From: Molossus alvarezi
Taxonomy: Eukaryota; Chordata; Mammalia; Chiroptera; Molossidae
Assembly (NCBI GenBank): GCA_037176705.1
Contig: CM073889.1
Location: 54,677,596 to 54,741,595, forward strand
DNA length: 64,000 nucleotides
Reading direction: 5' to 3'
This document shows, one piece after another, positions 32,243 through 43,929 of the stretch. Made by a program: the position numbers and the translations under genes. Position 1 is the first letter of the stretch, and every line of letters starts with the position of its first letter. The notes under the pieces are model-generated. The model did not search any database. It was not told the origin of the DNA and saw nothing but the letters and a program-made list of their open reading frames with translations.

Positions 32243-35200
32243 ATGGCAATACATAAGTACATATCAATTATCACCTTAAATGTGAATGGTTTGAATGCTC
32301 CGATAAAAAGACACAGAGTAGCTGACTGGATAAGAAAGCATGACTCACATATATGTTGTTTGCAAGAAACCCACCTCACAAGAAAAGACTAACATAGGTT
32401 AAAAGTGAAGGAATGGAAAAAAAATATTTTAAGCAAACGGAAAGCAAAAGAAAGCTGGGGCAGCAATACTTATATCTAATGAAGTAGATTTGAAAATGAA
32501 GGCCATAACTAGAGACAAAGAAGGCCACTACATAATATTGAAAGGATCTATGCAACAGGAAGATATAACCTTGGTAAACATATATGCACCCAATTTAGGA
32601 GCACCAACATATATTAAAAATCTTTTGGAGGACTTCAAAGGAGAAATTGACAGCAATACAATCATAGCAGGGGACTTCAATACCCTGCTGACTTCACTGG
32701 ATAGATCTTCAAGACAAAAACTAACAAGGAAACACAGACTCTAAATGAAACACTAGATCAAATGGGTTTAATAGATATCTACAGAGAATTACACCCGAAA
32801 ACTGCAGGATTCACATTCTTCTCAAGTGCACAATGGACATTCTCAAAGATAAACCACATGTTAGGGTACAAACTAAGTCTCCACAAGTTCAAGAAGATTG
32901 AAATTATATCAAGCATCATCTCAGATCACAATGGCATCAACTAGAAACCAATTGCAAAAAGAATATGAAAACATTTGAAAACATGGAGGCTAAATAGCAT
33001 GTTATTGACCAATGAATGGGTTACCATAGAGAACACGGAAGAAATTAAAACCTTCCTGAAAACCAATGAAAATGAACACACAACAACACAAAATCAATGG
33101 GGTGCAGTGAAAGCAGTTCTGAAAGGGAAGTCCATAGCACTACAGGCCTACCTCAAGAAGCAAGAAAAATTTCTAATAGACTATCTAACCTCACAATTTA
33201 AAGAACTAGGAAGCACATAAATAGAAAACCCCAGGCAAGTAGAAGGAAAGAAACAGTAAAGATCAGAGCAGAAATAAATGACATGGAGACCAAAAAACCA
33301 ATTCAAAGGATCAACGAAACAAAGAGCTGGTTCTTTGAAAAGATAAACAAGATTGAGGGACCCTTAGCCAGACTCACCAAGAAACAAAGAGAGAGAACCC
33401 AAATACACAAAATCAGAAATAAAAGAGGACAAATAATAACTGACACAGAAATACAAAAGATGGTGAACAGATATTATGAACAATTATACAGCAACAAATT
33501 CGACAATCTAAGCAAAATGGACAAATTTGTAGAAACACAGTCTCAGAAAACTGAACTGGGAAGAGATAGAAAACTTGAACAGACCATAAACAACAAAATG
33601 AATTGAAGATGTAATCAAGACTCTTCCAGCAAACAAAAGCCCAGGCCCAGACAGCCTCATGAGGAAATTTTACCAAACATTCAAAGAAGATCTAATATCC
33701 ATTTTCCACAAACTATTTCAAAAAATTCAAGAAGAAGGAAGACTTCCAAACTCATTTTATGAGGACAGCATAAGTCTAATTTTAAAACCAGAAAAAGACA
33801 CTACAAAGAAAGAAGACTACAAATCAATATCCCTGATGAACACAGATGCCAAAATCCTGAACAAAATACTCACAAATCGAATCCAGCAATACATCAAAAG
33901 AAATTATTCACCATGACCAAGTGGGATTCATCCCAGGGATGCAAGGCTGGTACAATATTCGCAAATCAATAAATGTGAGACATCACATAGACAAAATGAA
34001 AGATAAAAATCATATGATCATATCAATAGACACTGAAAAGGCATTAGACAAAATCCAGCACCTGTTTCTGATAAAAACACTCAGCAATCTGGGAATAGAG
34101 AGATCATACCTCAACACAATAAAGGCCATATATGAAAGACCTACAGCCAACATTATACTCAATGGGCAAAAATTAAAAGCATTTCCCTTAAGAACAGGAA
34201 CAAGACAAGGAGGCCCACTTTCGCCACTCTTATTTAACATAATATTGGAAGACTTAGCCACAGCAATCGGACAGGAAAAAAGTAAAAGGGATCCAAATTG
34301 AAAAGGAGGAAGTGAAACTGTCATTATTCGCCGATGACATGGTACTATACATAAAAAACTCCAAAAACTCCATAAAAAATTTACTAGACTTAATAAATAA
34401 ATTTGGCAAAGTAGCAGATTTCAAAATGAATGTCAAGAAATCGATGGCATTCTTATACACCAATGATGAACTCACAGAAAGAGAAACTAAAATAAAATCC
34501 CACTTGCCATCAGGGCAAAAAAATTAAGATACCTGGGAATAAACTTAACCAAAGAAATAAAGGACCTATTTGCAGAAAACTACAGGTCATGGAAAAAAAG
34601 AAATAGAGGAAGATATAAAAAAAATGGAAGCACATACCTTGTTCATTGATTGGAAGAATCAATATCATTAAAATGTCCATACTACCTAAAGCAATTTATA
34701 GATTCAGTGCAATCCCCATCAAAATACCAATACTTCATATAACTAGAGCAAACACTCCAAAAATTCATATGGAACCAAAAAAGACCTTGAATAGCCACAG
34801 CAATCTTGAAAAAGATGAATAAAGTTGGAGGGATCACATTACCAGATTTCAGGTTATACTACAAAGCCACTGTAATCAAAACAGCCTGGTACTGGCACAA
34901 GAACAGAACAGAGAACCCAGATATGGACCCAAGGCAATATGCTTAATTGATATTTGACAAAGGTGGAAAGAGCATACAGTGTGGAGTAAAGACAACATCT
35001 TTAATAAATGATGTTGAGAAAATTGGACAGGTACGTGCAAAAAAAATGAAACTAGACCATCAACTTACACCATACACAGGAATAAACTCAAAATGGATAA
35101 AAGACTTAAATGTGACTCATGAATTCATAAAAATCCAAAAGAAACTGTAGGTAACAAAATTTCAGACATCATACGCAGCAGAATTTTTACTGATACATCA

Positions 35201-36263
35201 CCTAAGGCAACAGAAACAAATAAAAAAATGGAGCCCTGGCCGGTTTGGCTCAGCGGTTGGAGCATCGGCCTGCAGTACAGAGAGACCCGGGTTCGGTTCC
35301 CGCTAAGGGCATGTACCTAGGTTGCAGTTTGTCCCCGGCCCTGGTTGGTCGTGCGGGTGGCAGCCACTCGATGTGTCCCTTCACATTGATGTTTCTCTCT
35401 CTCTCTCTCTTTCTCTCTCTCCCTCCTGCTCTATCTGAACAACAACGACAAAAAAATGGACACATGGGACTACATCAAACTCAAAAGCTTCTGCACAGCA
35501 AAAGATACAATCATCAAAATGGAAAGGCAACCCATCGTATGGGAGAGCATAATTGCCAATGATATATCAGATAAGGGGTTAATTTCCAGTATATATAGAG
35601 TGCTCATACAACTCAACAAAAGAAAGACAAAGAACACAATTAAAAAAATGGGCAGAGCAACTAAATAGACACCTCTCCAAACAGGACATACAAATGGCTA
35701 AGAGACTAATGAAGAAATGCTCAATATCACTAATCATCAGAGAGATGCAAATTAAAACAACAAGGAGGTATTACCTCACACCTGTCAGAATGGCCGCCAT
35801 CAACAAATCATCAAACAACAAGTGTCGGCGAGGGTATGGAGAAAAGGGGACTCTAGTACACTGCTCGTGGGAATGCAGACTGGTGCAGCCACTATGGAAA
35901 ACAATATGGGGTTACCTCAAAAAATTAAAAATTGAACTTCTATTTGACCCGGTGATCCCACTTCTTGAAATATACCTAAGAAACCTGAAACACCAATCAG
36001 AAAGAATATATGTACCCCCATGTTCATAGCAGCACTATTTACAATAGCTAAGATCTGGAAACAGCCCAAACATCCATCGGTAGATGAATGGATAAAAAAG
36101 ATGGTACATATACACAATGGAGTACTATGCAGCTGTAAGAAAGAAAGATCTTTTATCCTTTGAGACGAGATGGAGGGACCTGGAAAGTATTATTCTAAGT
36201 GAAACAAGCCAAACAGAGAAAGACAAGTATCATATGATCTCACTCATTTGTGGAATATAATGA
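32243..36263 (+). pseudogene. L1 element F ORF2, broken
   Basis: Starts at ATGGCAATACATAAGTACAT (32243). The endonuclease is readable at 32490-32744 (NIYAPN and AGDFNTLLTSLDRSS). RT parts lie at 33659-33916, 33921-34301 ([32 protein letters not shown]) and 34312-34527. The catalytic motif FADD is intact at 34327-34338. The C-terminal part runs to about 36263 with MGRATK and [20 protein letters not shown] pieces. Six or more frameshifts or stops and a SINE at 35233 prevent translation. Confidence 0.9.
35233..35449 (+). mobile_element. Ves-type SINE inside L1 element F ORF2
   Basis: Sense SINE with a clean head (GCCCTGGCCGGTTTGGCTCA). It ends in CTGAACAACAACGAC without the TCCTCA..TGAGGA hairpin. 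AAAAAAATGGA at 35222-35232 and 35450-35460 is the target-site duplication. Confidence 0.93.
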
Positions 36264-36503
36264 ACATAACAGTCTGAGGAATGGGGTAGTCCCAGAGACG
36301 TGGAAGTGGAGTACAGACTGACAATCCCCAGAAAATAGGGTGGTGGAGGAGAGATGAATTGCAGTAGTTATATGCATGTATGCATAAACAATGGACATGG
36401 ACAACAAAGCTGGGGACAGGGTGGGGAGGGTTGGGGAGGGGGAAATTCGTGGGGGAAAAAGAGAAACATCTGTAACAAAAATAAAGTAATTAATAAAAAA
36501 ATT
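36264..36503 (+). mobile_element. L1 element F 3' UTR
   Basis: Short 3' UTR with the GACATGGACAACAAAGCTGG and GAGAAACATCTGTAACAAAA motifs, then AATAAAGTAATTAATAAAAA. It runs straight into HAL1-type 3' UTR at about 36504. Confidence 0.85.
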
Positions 36504-36827
36504 AAATTTATAAACAAAATGAACAAGCAGAACAGAAACATTCTCATAGACATAGAGAACATTTTGTTGGTTACCAGATTGGAGGGTGGATGGGGGAATT
36601 GGTGAAAAAGGTGAAGGGATTAAGAAGTACAAATTGGTTGCTAGACTGACAAACCTCAAAGGGAAGGGGGATTGGGATATGGGAAGAAATAAACCAAAAA
36701 ATTTATATGCATATATCCATAACCAATGGACACACACAACTGTGGGAAAAGGCAGTAGGGGAGCAGGAGTTTGGAGGAGGGGGGAAAATGAGGAACATCT
36801 GTAAAATATTCAACAGTAAAGATTTAA
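36504..36827 (+). mobile_element. HAL1-like element E, 3' segment
   Basis: Resumes the HAL1-type 3' UTR (AAACAAAATGAACAAGCAGA, then GGTTGCTAGACTGACAAACC) and ends with TTCAACAGTAAAGATTT. The exact TSD copy follows at 36828. Its poly(A) signal reads AGTAAA. Confidence 0.9.
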
Positions 36828-36842
36828 AAAAAATAGTTCCCA

Positions 36843-36905
36843 AATCTCTACCCCTCTACATTTTAAACTGATTTATTATATATATATTTTTTAAGACTCA
36901 GGGTT
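36843..36905. other. Host sequence after element E
   Basis: Short AT-rich flank with a TATATA run, continuing the sequence left of 27540. Confidence 0.6.
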
Positions 36906-37180
36906 GCCCTGGCCAGGTGGTTCAGTTGGTGAGAACATCACCCTATACATCACAAGGTTGTGGGTTGGATTCCCAGTCAGGACACATACCTAGGTTGCAG
37001 GTTTGATCCCCTGTTGTGGTGCATGAAGGAGGCAACCAATTGATGTTTCTCTGTCACATCATTGTTTCTCTCTGCCCCCCTCTCTCTTTCCTCTCTTTCG
37101 TTCTCTTTTTCTCCCTTCCTCTCTCATTAAAAAGCAATACAAAACATATCCTTGGATTAAAAAATAACAAAAATAAAAAT
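36906..37180 (+). mobile_element. Older tRNA-derived SINE (related head)
   Basis: Sense element starting GCCCTGGCCAGGTGGTTCAG. The head differs from the two main subtypes (TTCAGTTGGTGAGAACATCA) and a long pyrimidine block follows. The A-rich tail runs to about 37180. It resembles the copy at 50898 and is probably an older Ves lineage. Confidence 0.8.
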
Positions 37181-37295
37181 AAAAATACTTACAGTTCAAT
37201 AAAGGCAGATTTCTGTTTAGTAAGCCAGGACCTAAATGTACAAAGCTGTGCAAATTTAGAGTAGATTTTCTTTTCTTTAAAAATGTTATTTTTTA

Positions 37296-37540
37296 GCCCT
37301 GGCCAGTTTGGCTCAGTGGTTAGAGCATTGGCCAGCGATCCCAAGGGACCCAGGTTCAGGTTCCCACTAAGGGCATGTACCTCGGTTGCAGTTTGTCCCC
37401 AGCCCTGGTTGGGTCATGCGAGTGGCAGCCACTCAATGTGTCCCTTATATATCGATGTTTCTCTCTCTCTTCCTCTCTTTCCCTCCCACCCTATCTGAAC
37501 AAAAAAATTGAAAAATGTCTTGTGGTGAGGATAAAAAAAA
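37296..37540 (+). mobile_element. Ves-type SINE, hairpin-tail subtype
   Basis: Sense SINE with the tail eroded to ATGTCTTGTGGTGAGGAT. The target AAAATGTTATTTTTTA is found on both sides (about 37279-37294 and 37539-37554). Confidence 0.92.
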
Positions 37541-37554
37541 AATGTTATTTTTTA

Positions 37555-38215
37555 TTTTTTAAATATAGTGAACATTCAATATATTGTAGTTTCAGGTGTA
37601 CAGCATAATGGATAGACATTTATATAATGTATGAAGTGATTTCCCCCAAAAAGTCCTGCACCCACAAGACATCATATTCATAGTATTTCCTATGCTTTAC
37701 ATTACATCCCATGACTATATTGAACCTATCAATTTCTACTTCTTAATTCCTTTACCTTTTTCACCCAGCCACCCAACTTGTCTCCTATCTGGCAACCATC
37801 AGTTTGTTCCCTGTATCTAGGAGTTTATTTCTGTTTTGCTTGTTCATTTATTTTTTCTTTAGATTCTACATAAAAATGAAATCATATGGTATTTTTCTTT
37901 ACTGTTCTGACTTATTTCACTTAGTATAATACACCTTTGGTGTGTCTGTGTTGTTGCAAATAGTAAGATTTCATTCTTTTTATGGCCAAGTGATATTCCA
38001 TTGTGAATATGTACCATAATTCTTCACCCATTCATCTTCTGATTGAAACATTTAATCTATTTGCATTTAAAGAAATGATTAATATGTATGTAGTTATTGC
38101 CATTTCAGTGTGTGTGTGTAGTTCTCTGTTCCTTTCTTATTCTTTACTCCCTTCTCTTGTTTGTTGATGACTTTATCTAGTATAGTTTGGATTTATTTCT
38201 CTTTCTTTCTTTTTG
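37555..38215 (-). mobile_element. Old L1 3' end, antisense
   Basis: Typical antisense L1M 3' UTR text: GTTTCAGGTGTACAGCATAA, TCTGGCAACCATCAGTTTGT and TGATATTCCATTGTGAATAT. Some of the same lineage may continue past the SINE at 38216. Confidence 0.75.
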
Positions 38216-38371
38216 TATATATTTTTATTTATTTTAGAGGGAAAGAGAGATAGAAACATCTATCGGGGGTCAAGCCCGCAACCCAGGCATGTACTCTCAC
38301 TGGGAATCAAACCTGTGACCTCTTGATGCATGGAATGATGCTCAATCCACTAAGCCACACCAGCTGGACTT
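38216..38371 (-). mobile_element. Ves-type SINE, internally deleted
   Basis: Antisense; the middle is shortened (GAAACATCTATCGGGGGTCA joins the pyrimidine block directly to the head). It ends CCACACCAGCTGGA. Confidence 0.85.
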
Positions 38372-38546
38372 CCATTATTTCATTTATATCTCTTGTAGAT
38401 AGATTTTTTGTTTGTGGCTAACATGTGCTTTAAATATGTGTATAGGGGTCTGTTTTCAATGTAATGTTCCTTAAATACAAACATAAAATAACTACCATTT
38501 TTACTCACTCTATCCATGTTTATGTTTTTATCAGGACTTTTCAATT

Positions 38547-38550
<4 letters not shown>

Positions 38551-38582
<32 letters not shown>
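38551..38582 (+). repeat. (TG)n microsatellite
   Basis: About sixteen uninterrupted TG units, likely variable between individuals. Confidence 0.95.
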
Positions 38583-38583
<1 letters not shown>

Positions 38584-38786
38584 CTCTTAATTTACTATGG
38601 TAATTGCACAAGATCTTCCTACTTTTGCCTTTTAAATTTTGTACTAGCTTTCGTGTTGGTTGATATGCTGCCTTTTTTTTTTTTTGAGAGAGAGATCAAA
38701 TCTGTATTGGTTAGAATGATCCGGGAAAGGATATATTTTGACAGGCAGGTGATGAATCCTATAACTTCTATCCCTTCAAGACTTAC

Positions 38787-39082
38787 CTATAAATTGTAAG
38801 GAAAGCATTGCTTTCATTTTTTATCTTTATTGTAATTTTTGGTTAATGAACACCAACTCAGATTAAAAATATAGCCTTCCTCAGTGCATTTGGAAAAGAC
38901 CTTTCCTCTGATGGAGAAAGGGAAGGCGCACTTAGAGGGATCCTGCCCTGTGCAGTACTGCCACCTGCCTTGGAATTTCTGGTCCAGAGAACACTGTGGA
39001 TGGAGATACAGTTGTAGTAGGTTACATCGCCATACATAAATGGAAAGACACAGGGAGTGTCAACAGAGTTTCCATCCAATGA
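38787..39082 (-). pseudogene. FN2-domain pseudogene, binder-of-sperm/ELSPBP1-like
   Basis: Minus strand. Two fibronectin type II modules follow each other. The first reads PCVFPFMYGDVTYYNCISI, then a short deletion shifts the frame and removes the conserved Trp-Cys, after which FQGRWQYC follows in another frame. The second reads KCAFPFSIRGKVFSKC, then SWCSLTKNYNKDKK, with TGA at 38814-38816 where a Trp is expected, then KQCFPYNL and a TAG at 38787-38789. FN2 modules of this compact paired type occur in seminal-plasma and epididymal sperm-binding proteins, which bind choline phospholipids and sperm. TTTCAG at 39083-39088 and GTAAGT at 38781-38786 could be splice sites, so this may be a decayed genomic exon and not a processed copy. 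Exact orthologue not determined. Confidence 0.72.
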
Positions 39083-39277
39083 CTGAAACTAGGTTTCTCC
39101 TAAGGTCAACTTTGGTCCTCAATGTGTGATTCCTATACACGAAGAAACCCTGCTGTCTGCTGCTCTGAAAATGGTTTCCTTCACACCCCAAAAGGAAGAG
39201 AGCAGATGGGCCACATTTCTCCACCATATACTCTAGGCGATGTTGGCCAAACTGACAAGCAATTAATTGCTGATATA

Positions 39278-39668
39278 GTTTTTAAAATTAATTAATTTAT
39301 TTTTGTTACAGATGTTTCTCCTTCTTTTACCCTAGACACCTCCTACTGATACCCACAACCTCCTTACAGCATTGCTATCTATGTCCATTGGTTATGTATA
39401 TATGCATATAAGTTCTTTGGTTTATCTCCACCATCACCACCCCCAGCCCACCTCTGAGGATTGCCAGTCAGAACCCTACTCCTTTCTATGTCGCCGGGTC
39501 TATTTTGTTCATCAGCTTATTTTCTTCATTATATTTCACAAATAAGTGAGATCATGCCTTATTTGTCTTTCTCTGTTTGGCTTACTTCTCTTAGCATAGC
39601 ACTTTCCAGGTCCCTCCATGTCATCTCAAAGGATATGAGACCTTTCTATCTTTCAGTTTGACAACTCT
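39278..39668 (-). mobile_element. Bat L1 3' end, antisense fragment
   Basis: The plus strand reads TTATTTTTGTTACAGATGTT, then TATGTCCATTGGTTATGTAT, then GTGAGATCATGCCTTATTTG, the reverse complement of the 3' UTR and last ORF2 codons of L1 elements in this window. Confidence 0.9.
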
Positions 39669-40028
39669 GGTAGTATAGTAGAATATTCCTTATATAATTA
39701 GAATCATACAGTATTTGTTCTTTTGTGAATGGCTCATTTCTTTTTATTTATTTATTTTTATCCTCACTTGAGGACATTTTTCCATTTTTTGTTCAGATAG
39801 AGTGGGAGGGAGAGAGAGAGAGAGAAACATCAACATGAAAGGGACACATCAAGTGGTTGCCACCCGCACGACCCAACCAGGGCTGGAGACAAACTGCAAC
39901 CAAGGTATGTGCCCTTAGCGGGAACTGAACCTGGGTCTCTCTGGACCGCAGGCTGATGCTCTAACAGCTGAGCAAAACCAGCCAGGGCTGTGAATCGCTC
40001 ATTTCACATGAGTCAGAATTTCCTTCCT
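39669..40028 (-). mobile_element. Old L1 piece, antisense, split by a SINE
   Basis: ATTAGAATCATACAGTATTT and GTGAATGGCTCATTTCACAT are characteristic antisense L1M 3' text. The SINE at 39746-39988 divides it. Confidence 0.6.
39746..39988 (-). mobile_element. Ves-type SINE, hairpin-tail subtype
   Basis: Antisense, with the tail ATCCTCACTTGAGGACAT. TGTGAAT(G/C)GCTCATTTC at about 39734-39745 region and 39989-40005 marks the duplicated target. Confidence 0.92.
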
Positions 40029-40243
40029 TTTAAGAAAATATGTTTTTATTGATTTTAGAGAGAGAGGAAGGGAGAAAGAGAGATAGAAACATCGATGTGA
40101 GAGAGAAACATCAATCGGCTGCCTCCTGAATTCCCCCACTGGGATTGAGCCCACAACTCGGGCATGTGCCCTGACTGGAAATGGAACCTGGACCTCTCAG
40201 TCCATGGGACAATGCTCAATCCACTGAGCCACACAAGTCAGGC
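40029..40243 (-). mobile_element. Ves-type SINE, AATAAA-tail subtype
   Basis: Antisense SINE starting TATGTTTTTATTGATTTTAG and ending CCACACAAGTCAGGC. GAATTTC(C/A)TT-like flanks on both sides suggest a target-site duplication. Confidence 0.9.
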
Positions 40244-40490
40244 AGAATTTCATTTCTTTTTCAGCTTTTATCTAAATTCTTATTTCTTCATGTTATTTCA
40301 AATAAAAACTACAATAATACAAATTAGTCCTGATTTTGCAAACAAATGTGCCCTGACGAGGCAGCCTAAAGACATGGCACAGCCTGACATACAGTGTGGT
40401 GTTCTCTGACTGTTTTCTCCTTTGTAGTGATGGCATCTGGACAAGAAGCTCAAAGCTTTCTCTGGAGCATGGCTGAGAAGTAGCAGAGCA
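40244..40490. other. Unassigned sequence
   Basis: About 250 bases without gene or assigned repeat. Confidence 0.45.
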
Positions 40491-40502
40491 TTATTTAGTT
40501 TT

Positions 40503-43500
40503 CTTTTTTTTGTATTTTTTATTTATTAATTTGTTTTTGTTACAGATGTTTCTCATTTTTCCCCCATTGACACCCTCCTCCCTTCCCCCCATCCCATTCC
40601 AGCTTTGTTGTCTATGTTCATTGGTCATACATACATGCATGTAAGTTCTGTGGTTTCTCTCTTCCCCCACAAATTCCCTTCCCTTGAGGCTTGTCAGTCT
40701 ATACCCCACCTCTATGTCTCTGGGTTAATTTTGTTCAGCAATTTCTTTAGTTCATTATATTCCACAAATAAGTGAGATCATGTGATATTTGTCTTTCTCT
40801 TCTTGGCTTGTTTCACTTAGCATAATACTCTACAGGTCCTTCAGTGCCATCTCAAAGAATAAGAGCTCTTTCTTTCTTATAGCTGCATAGTATTCCATTG
40901 TGTACATGTACCACAGCCTTTTAATCCACTCATCTACAGATGGACACTTCGGTTGTTTCCAGATCTTAGCTATTGTAAATAGTGCTGCTATGAACATAGG
41001 GGTACATATATTCTTTCTGATTGGTGTTTCAGGTTTCTTGGGGTATATTCCTAGAAGTGGGATCACTAGGTCAAACGGCAGTTCAATTATTAACTTTTTG
41101 AGGTAACACCACAGTGATTTCCACAGTGGCTGCACCAGTCTGCATTCCCAATAGCAGTGTACTAGAGTCCCCTTTTCTCCACACCCTCGTCAACACTTGT
41201 TGTTTGATGATTTGTTGATGGCAGCCATTCTGACAGGTGTGAAGTGATACCTCACAGTTGTTTTAATTTGCATCTCTCTGATGATAAGTGATGTTGAGCA
41301 TTTCTTCATATGTATTTTGGCCATTTGTATGTCCTTTTTGGAGAGGTGTCTATTTAGGTCCTCTGCCCATTTTTTAATTGGGTTCTTTGTCTTCCTTTTG
41401 TGGAGTTGTATGAGCACTCTATATATTTTGGAAATCAACCCCTTATCTGATGCATCATTGGTGATTATGGTCTCCCATATACTGGGATCCCTTTTCGTTT
41501 TGATGGTTGTTTCTTTTGCTGTGCAGAAGTTTTTTAGTTTGATGTAGTCCCACGTGTTCATTTTTTCCTTTGTTTCTGTTGTCTTAGGTGTTGTATCAGT
41601 GAAAATTCTGCTGCGTATGATGTCTGAGATTTTGTTGCCTACATTTTCTTCCAGAATTTTTATGGATTCACGAGTTACAGTTAATTTTTTATTCATTTTG
41701 AGTTTATTCTTGTGTATGGTGTAAGTTAGTGTTCTATTTTCACAACTAGCTGTCCAATTTTCCCAACACCATTTATTGAAGAGACTGTCTTGACTCCACT
41801 GTATGCTCTTGCCACCTGTGTTAAATATTAATTGAGCATATTGTCTTGGGTCAATTTCTGGGTTTTCTATTTTGTTCCATTGATCTATCTGCCTGTTCTT
41901 GTGCCAGTCCCAGGCTGTTTTGATTACAATGGCTTTCTAGTATAACCTGATGTCTGGTAAGGTGATCCCTTGTACTTTGTCCTTTTTCAAGATTGCTATG
42001 ACTATTCAGGGTCTTTTTTGGTTCCATATAAACTTTTGGAGTGTTTGTTCTAGTTATGTAAAGTATGTCATTAGTATTTTGATGGGGATTGCATTGAATC
42101 TATACATTGCTTTGGGTAGTATGGACATTTTAATGATGTTGACTCTTCCAATTTATGAATAAGGTATGTGCTTCCACTCTTTTCATATCTTCCTCTATTT
42201 CTTTTTTTAATGTCCTGTAGTTTTCTGTGAAGAGTTCCTTTACTTCTTTGGTTAAGTTTATTCCTAGGTATCTCAATATTTTTTGCTGCAGTGATAAATG
42301 AGATTGTCTTTTTAGTTTCTTTTACTGTGATTTCACCATTGGTGTATAAGAATGTCATTGATTTCTCGACGTTAATTTTGTATCCTGCTACTTTGCCAAA
42401 TTCATTTATTAAGTCTAGTAGATTTTTTATGGGGTCTTTAGGATTTTCTATGTACAATATCATGTCATCTGCAAATAATGACAATTTCACTTCCTCTCTT
42501 CCAATTTGTATCCCCTTTATTTTTCTTCATGTCTAATTGCTGTGGCTAAGACTTCCAGTACTGTGTTAAACAAGAGTGGTGAATGTGGGCATTCCTGTCT
42601 TGTTCCCGTTCTTAAGGGGAATGCTTTTAGTTTTTGCCCATTGAGTATGATGTTGGCTGTAGGTCTTTCATATATGGCCTTTATTATGTCAAGATATGAT
42701 CGCTCTATTCCCACATTGCTGAGCATTTTTATCAGAAACTGGTGCTGGATTTTTTCAAATGCTTTTTAGCATCTATTGATATGATCATATGGTTTTCATC
42801 TTTCCTTTTGTTTATGTGGTGTATCACATTTCTTGATTTGTGAATATTGTACCATCCTTGCATGCCTGGAATGAAACCCACTTGGTCATAATGAATAATT
42901 TTTTTGATGTATTGCTGGATCCGTTTTGCTAATATTTTGTTCAGGATTTTGGCATCTATGTTCATCAGGGATATTGGTCTGTAGTTTTCTTTCTTTATAG
43001 TGTCTTTTTCTGGTTTTGGAATTAGACTTATGCTGGCCTCATAAAATGAGTATGGAAGTGTTTAGTCTTCTTGGATTTTCTGGAATAGTTTGAGGAGAAT
43101 GGGTATTAGATCCTCTTTGAATATTTGGTAAAACTGCCCCGTGAAGCCATCTGGGCCTGGGCTTTTGTTTGCTGGGAGAGTCTTGATTACATCTTCAATT
43201 TCCTTTGTTGTTATTGGTCTTTTCAAGTGTTCTATCTCTTTCTGGTTCAGTTTTCAGAGGCTGTGTGTTTCTAGAAATCTGTCCATTTCTCCTAGATTGT
43301 CCAATTTGTTGGCATATAATTGTTCATAGTATGTTTTGATGATCCTTTGTATTCCTGGGTTTCAGTTATTACTTCTCCTCTTTTGTTTCTGATTTTGTTT
43401 ATTCGGCTTCTCTCTTTTTGTTTCTTGGTGAGTCTGGCTAAAGGTCCATCGATTTTGTTTATCTTTTCAAAGAACCAGCTTTTTGTTTCATTGATCTTTT

Positions 43501-43577
43501 GAACTGTTTTTTTGGTCTCTGTATCATTTATTTCTGCTTGACCTTTACTATTTCCTTCCTCCTACTAGCTCTGGGTT
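40503..43577 (-). mobile_element. 5'-truncated L1 (element G), antisense
   Basis: About 3.1 kb of L1 in reverse orientation: 3' UTR 40503-40790 and ORF2 from its linker to its end. TTATTTAGTTTT at 40491-40502 and 43578-43589 is the target-site duplication. The L1 is truncated within ORF2. Confidence 0.93.
40790..43577 (-). pseudogene. L1 element G ORF2 (RT and C-terminal part), broken
   Basis: Minus-strand reading gives RT pieces at 42732-42965 ([15 protein letters not shown]), 42517-42726 ([20 protein letters not shown]) and 42071-42490 ([20 protein letters not shown]). The FADD motif is intact at 42464-42475. The C-terminal region lies at 41190-41696 and 40830-41135 (MEYYAAIRKKELLFFEMALK). 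Frameshifts and stops between the pieces inactivate it. The endonuclease part is missing through 5' truncation. Confidence 0.9.
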
Positions 43578-43591
43578 TTATTTAGTTTTTT

Positions 43592-43929
43592 GGGGGAAAG
43601 AGAATATAAATTGTTATGAATTAGAACTATAGACATTGTTTTATTTTAGAGTTTTCTCTTTTTTCAGCAGGCTCTGAGATAATCAGACCATGTTCTGGAG
43701 CTGTGTTTCTGAGAAATAGATACAAATGAGTCTTCAGGGTCCACAACCCAAATATTTTAGGACTTTACAATCTAGGAAACACCAATGAATATAAACCATG
43801 TATTACCGTATTCCTGTACTTTATTTTAACATTTTACTATAAGTACTTTTTCATATAATATTTTCAAAGTACTACAATTTTATCAACTCTTCTTATTGCA
43901 AATTAATAAAAAGTGGAAGCAATAACTGC
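43592..43929. other. Unassigned sequence, no gene seen
   Basis: About 340 AT-rich bases between two LINEs, nothing recognised. Confidence 0.5.

Larger units (their letters stand above)
29379..36503 (+). mobile_element. Full-length L1 (element F) inside HAL1-like element E
   Basis: Complete L1 of about 6.9 kb without its SINE: 5' UTR 29379-31321, ORF1 31322-32210, ORF2 32243-36263, 3' UTR to 36503. The host 3' UTR is split at a sequence like ATTGAATTTA: ATTGATTTAAA on the left (29364-29378) and ATTAAATTTATAAAC on the right, which is a probable short target-site duplication. All frames are broken. Confidence 0.88.

Noticed and set aside
38464..38799. Plus-strand 111-codon frame across the (TG)n repeat
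   Set aside because: It is made of microsatellite and old repeat sequence; the meaningful signal here is the FN2 pseudogene on the other strand.
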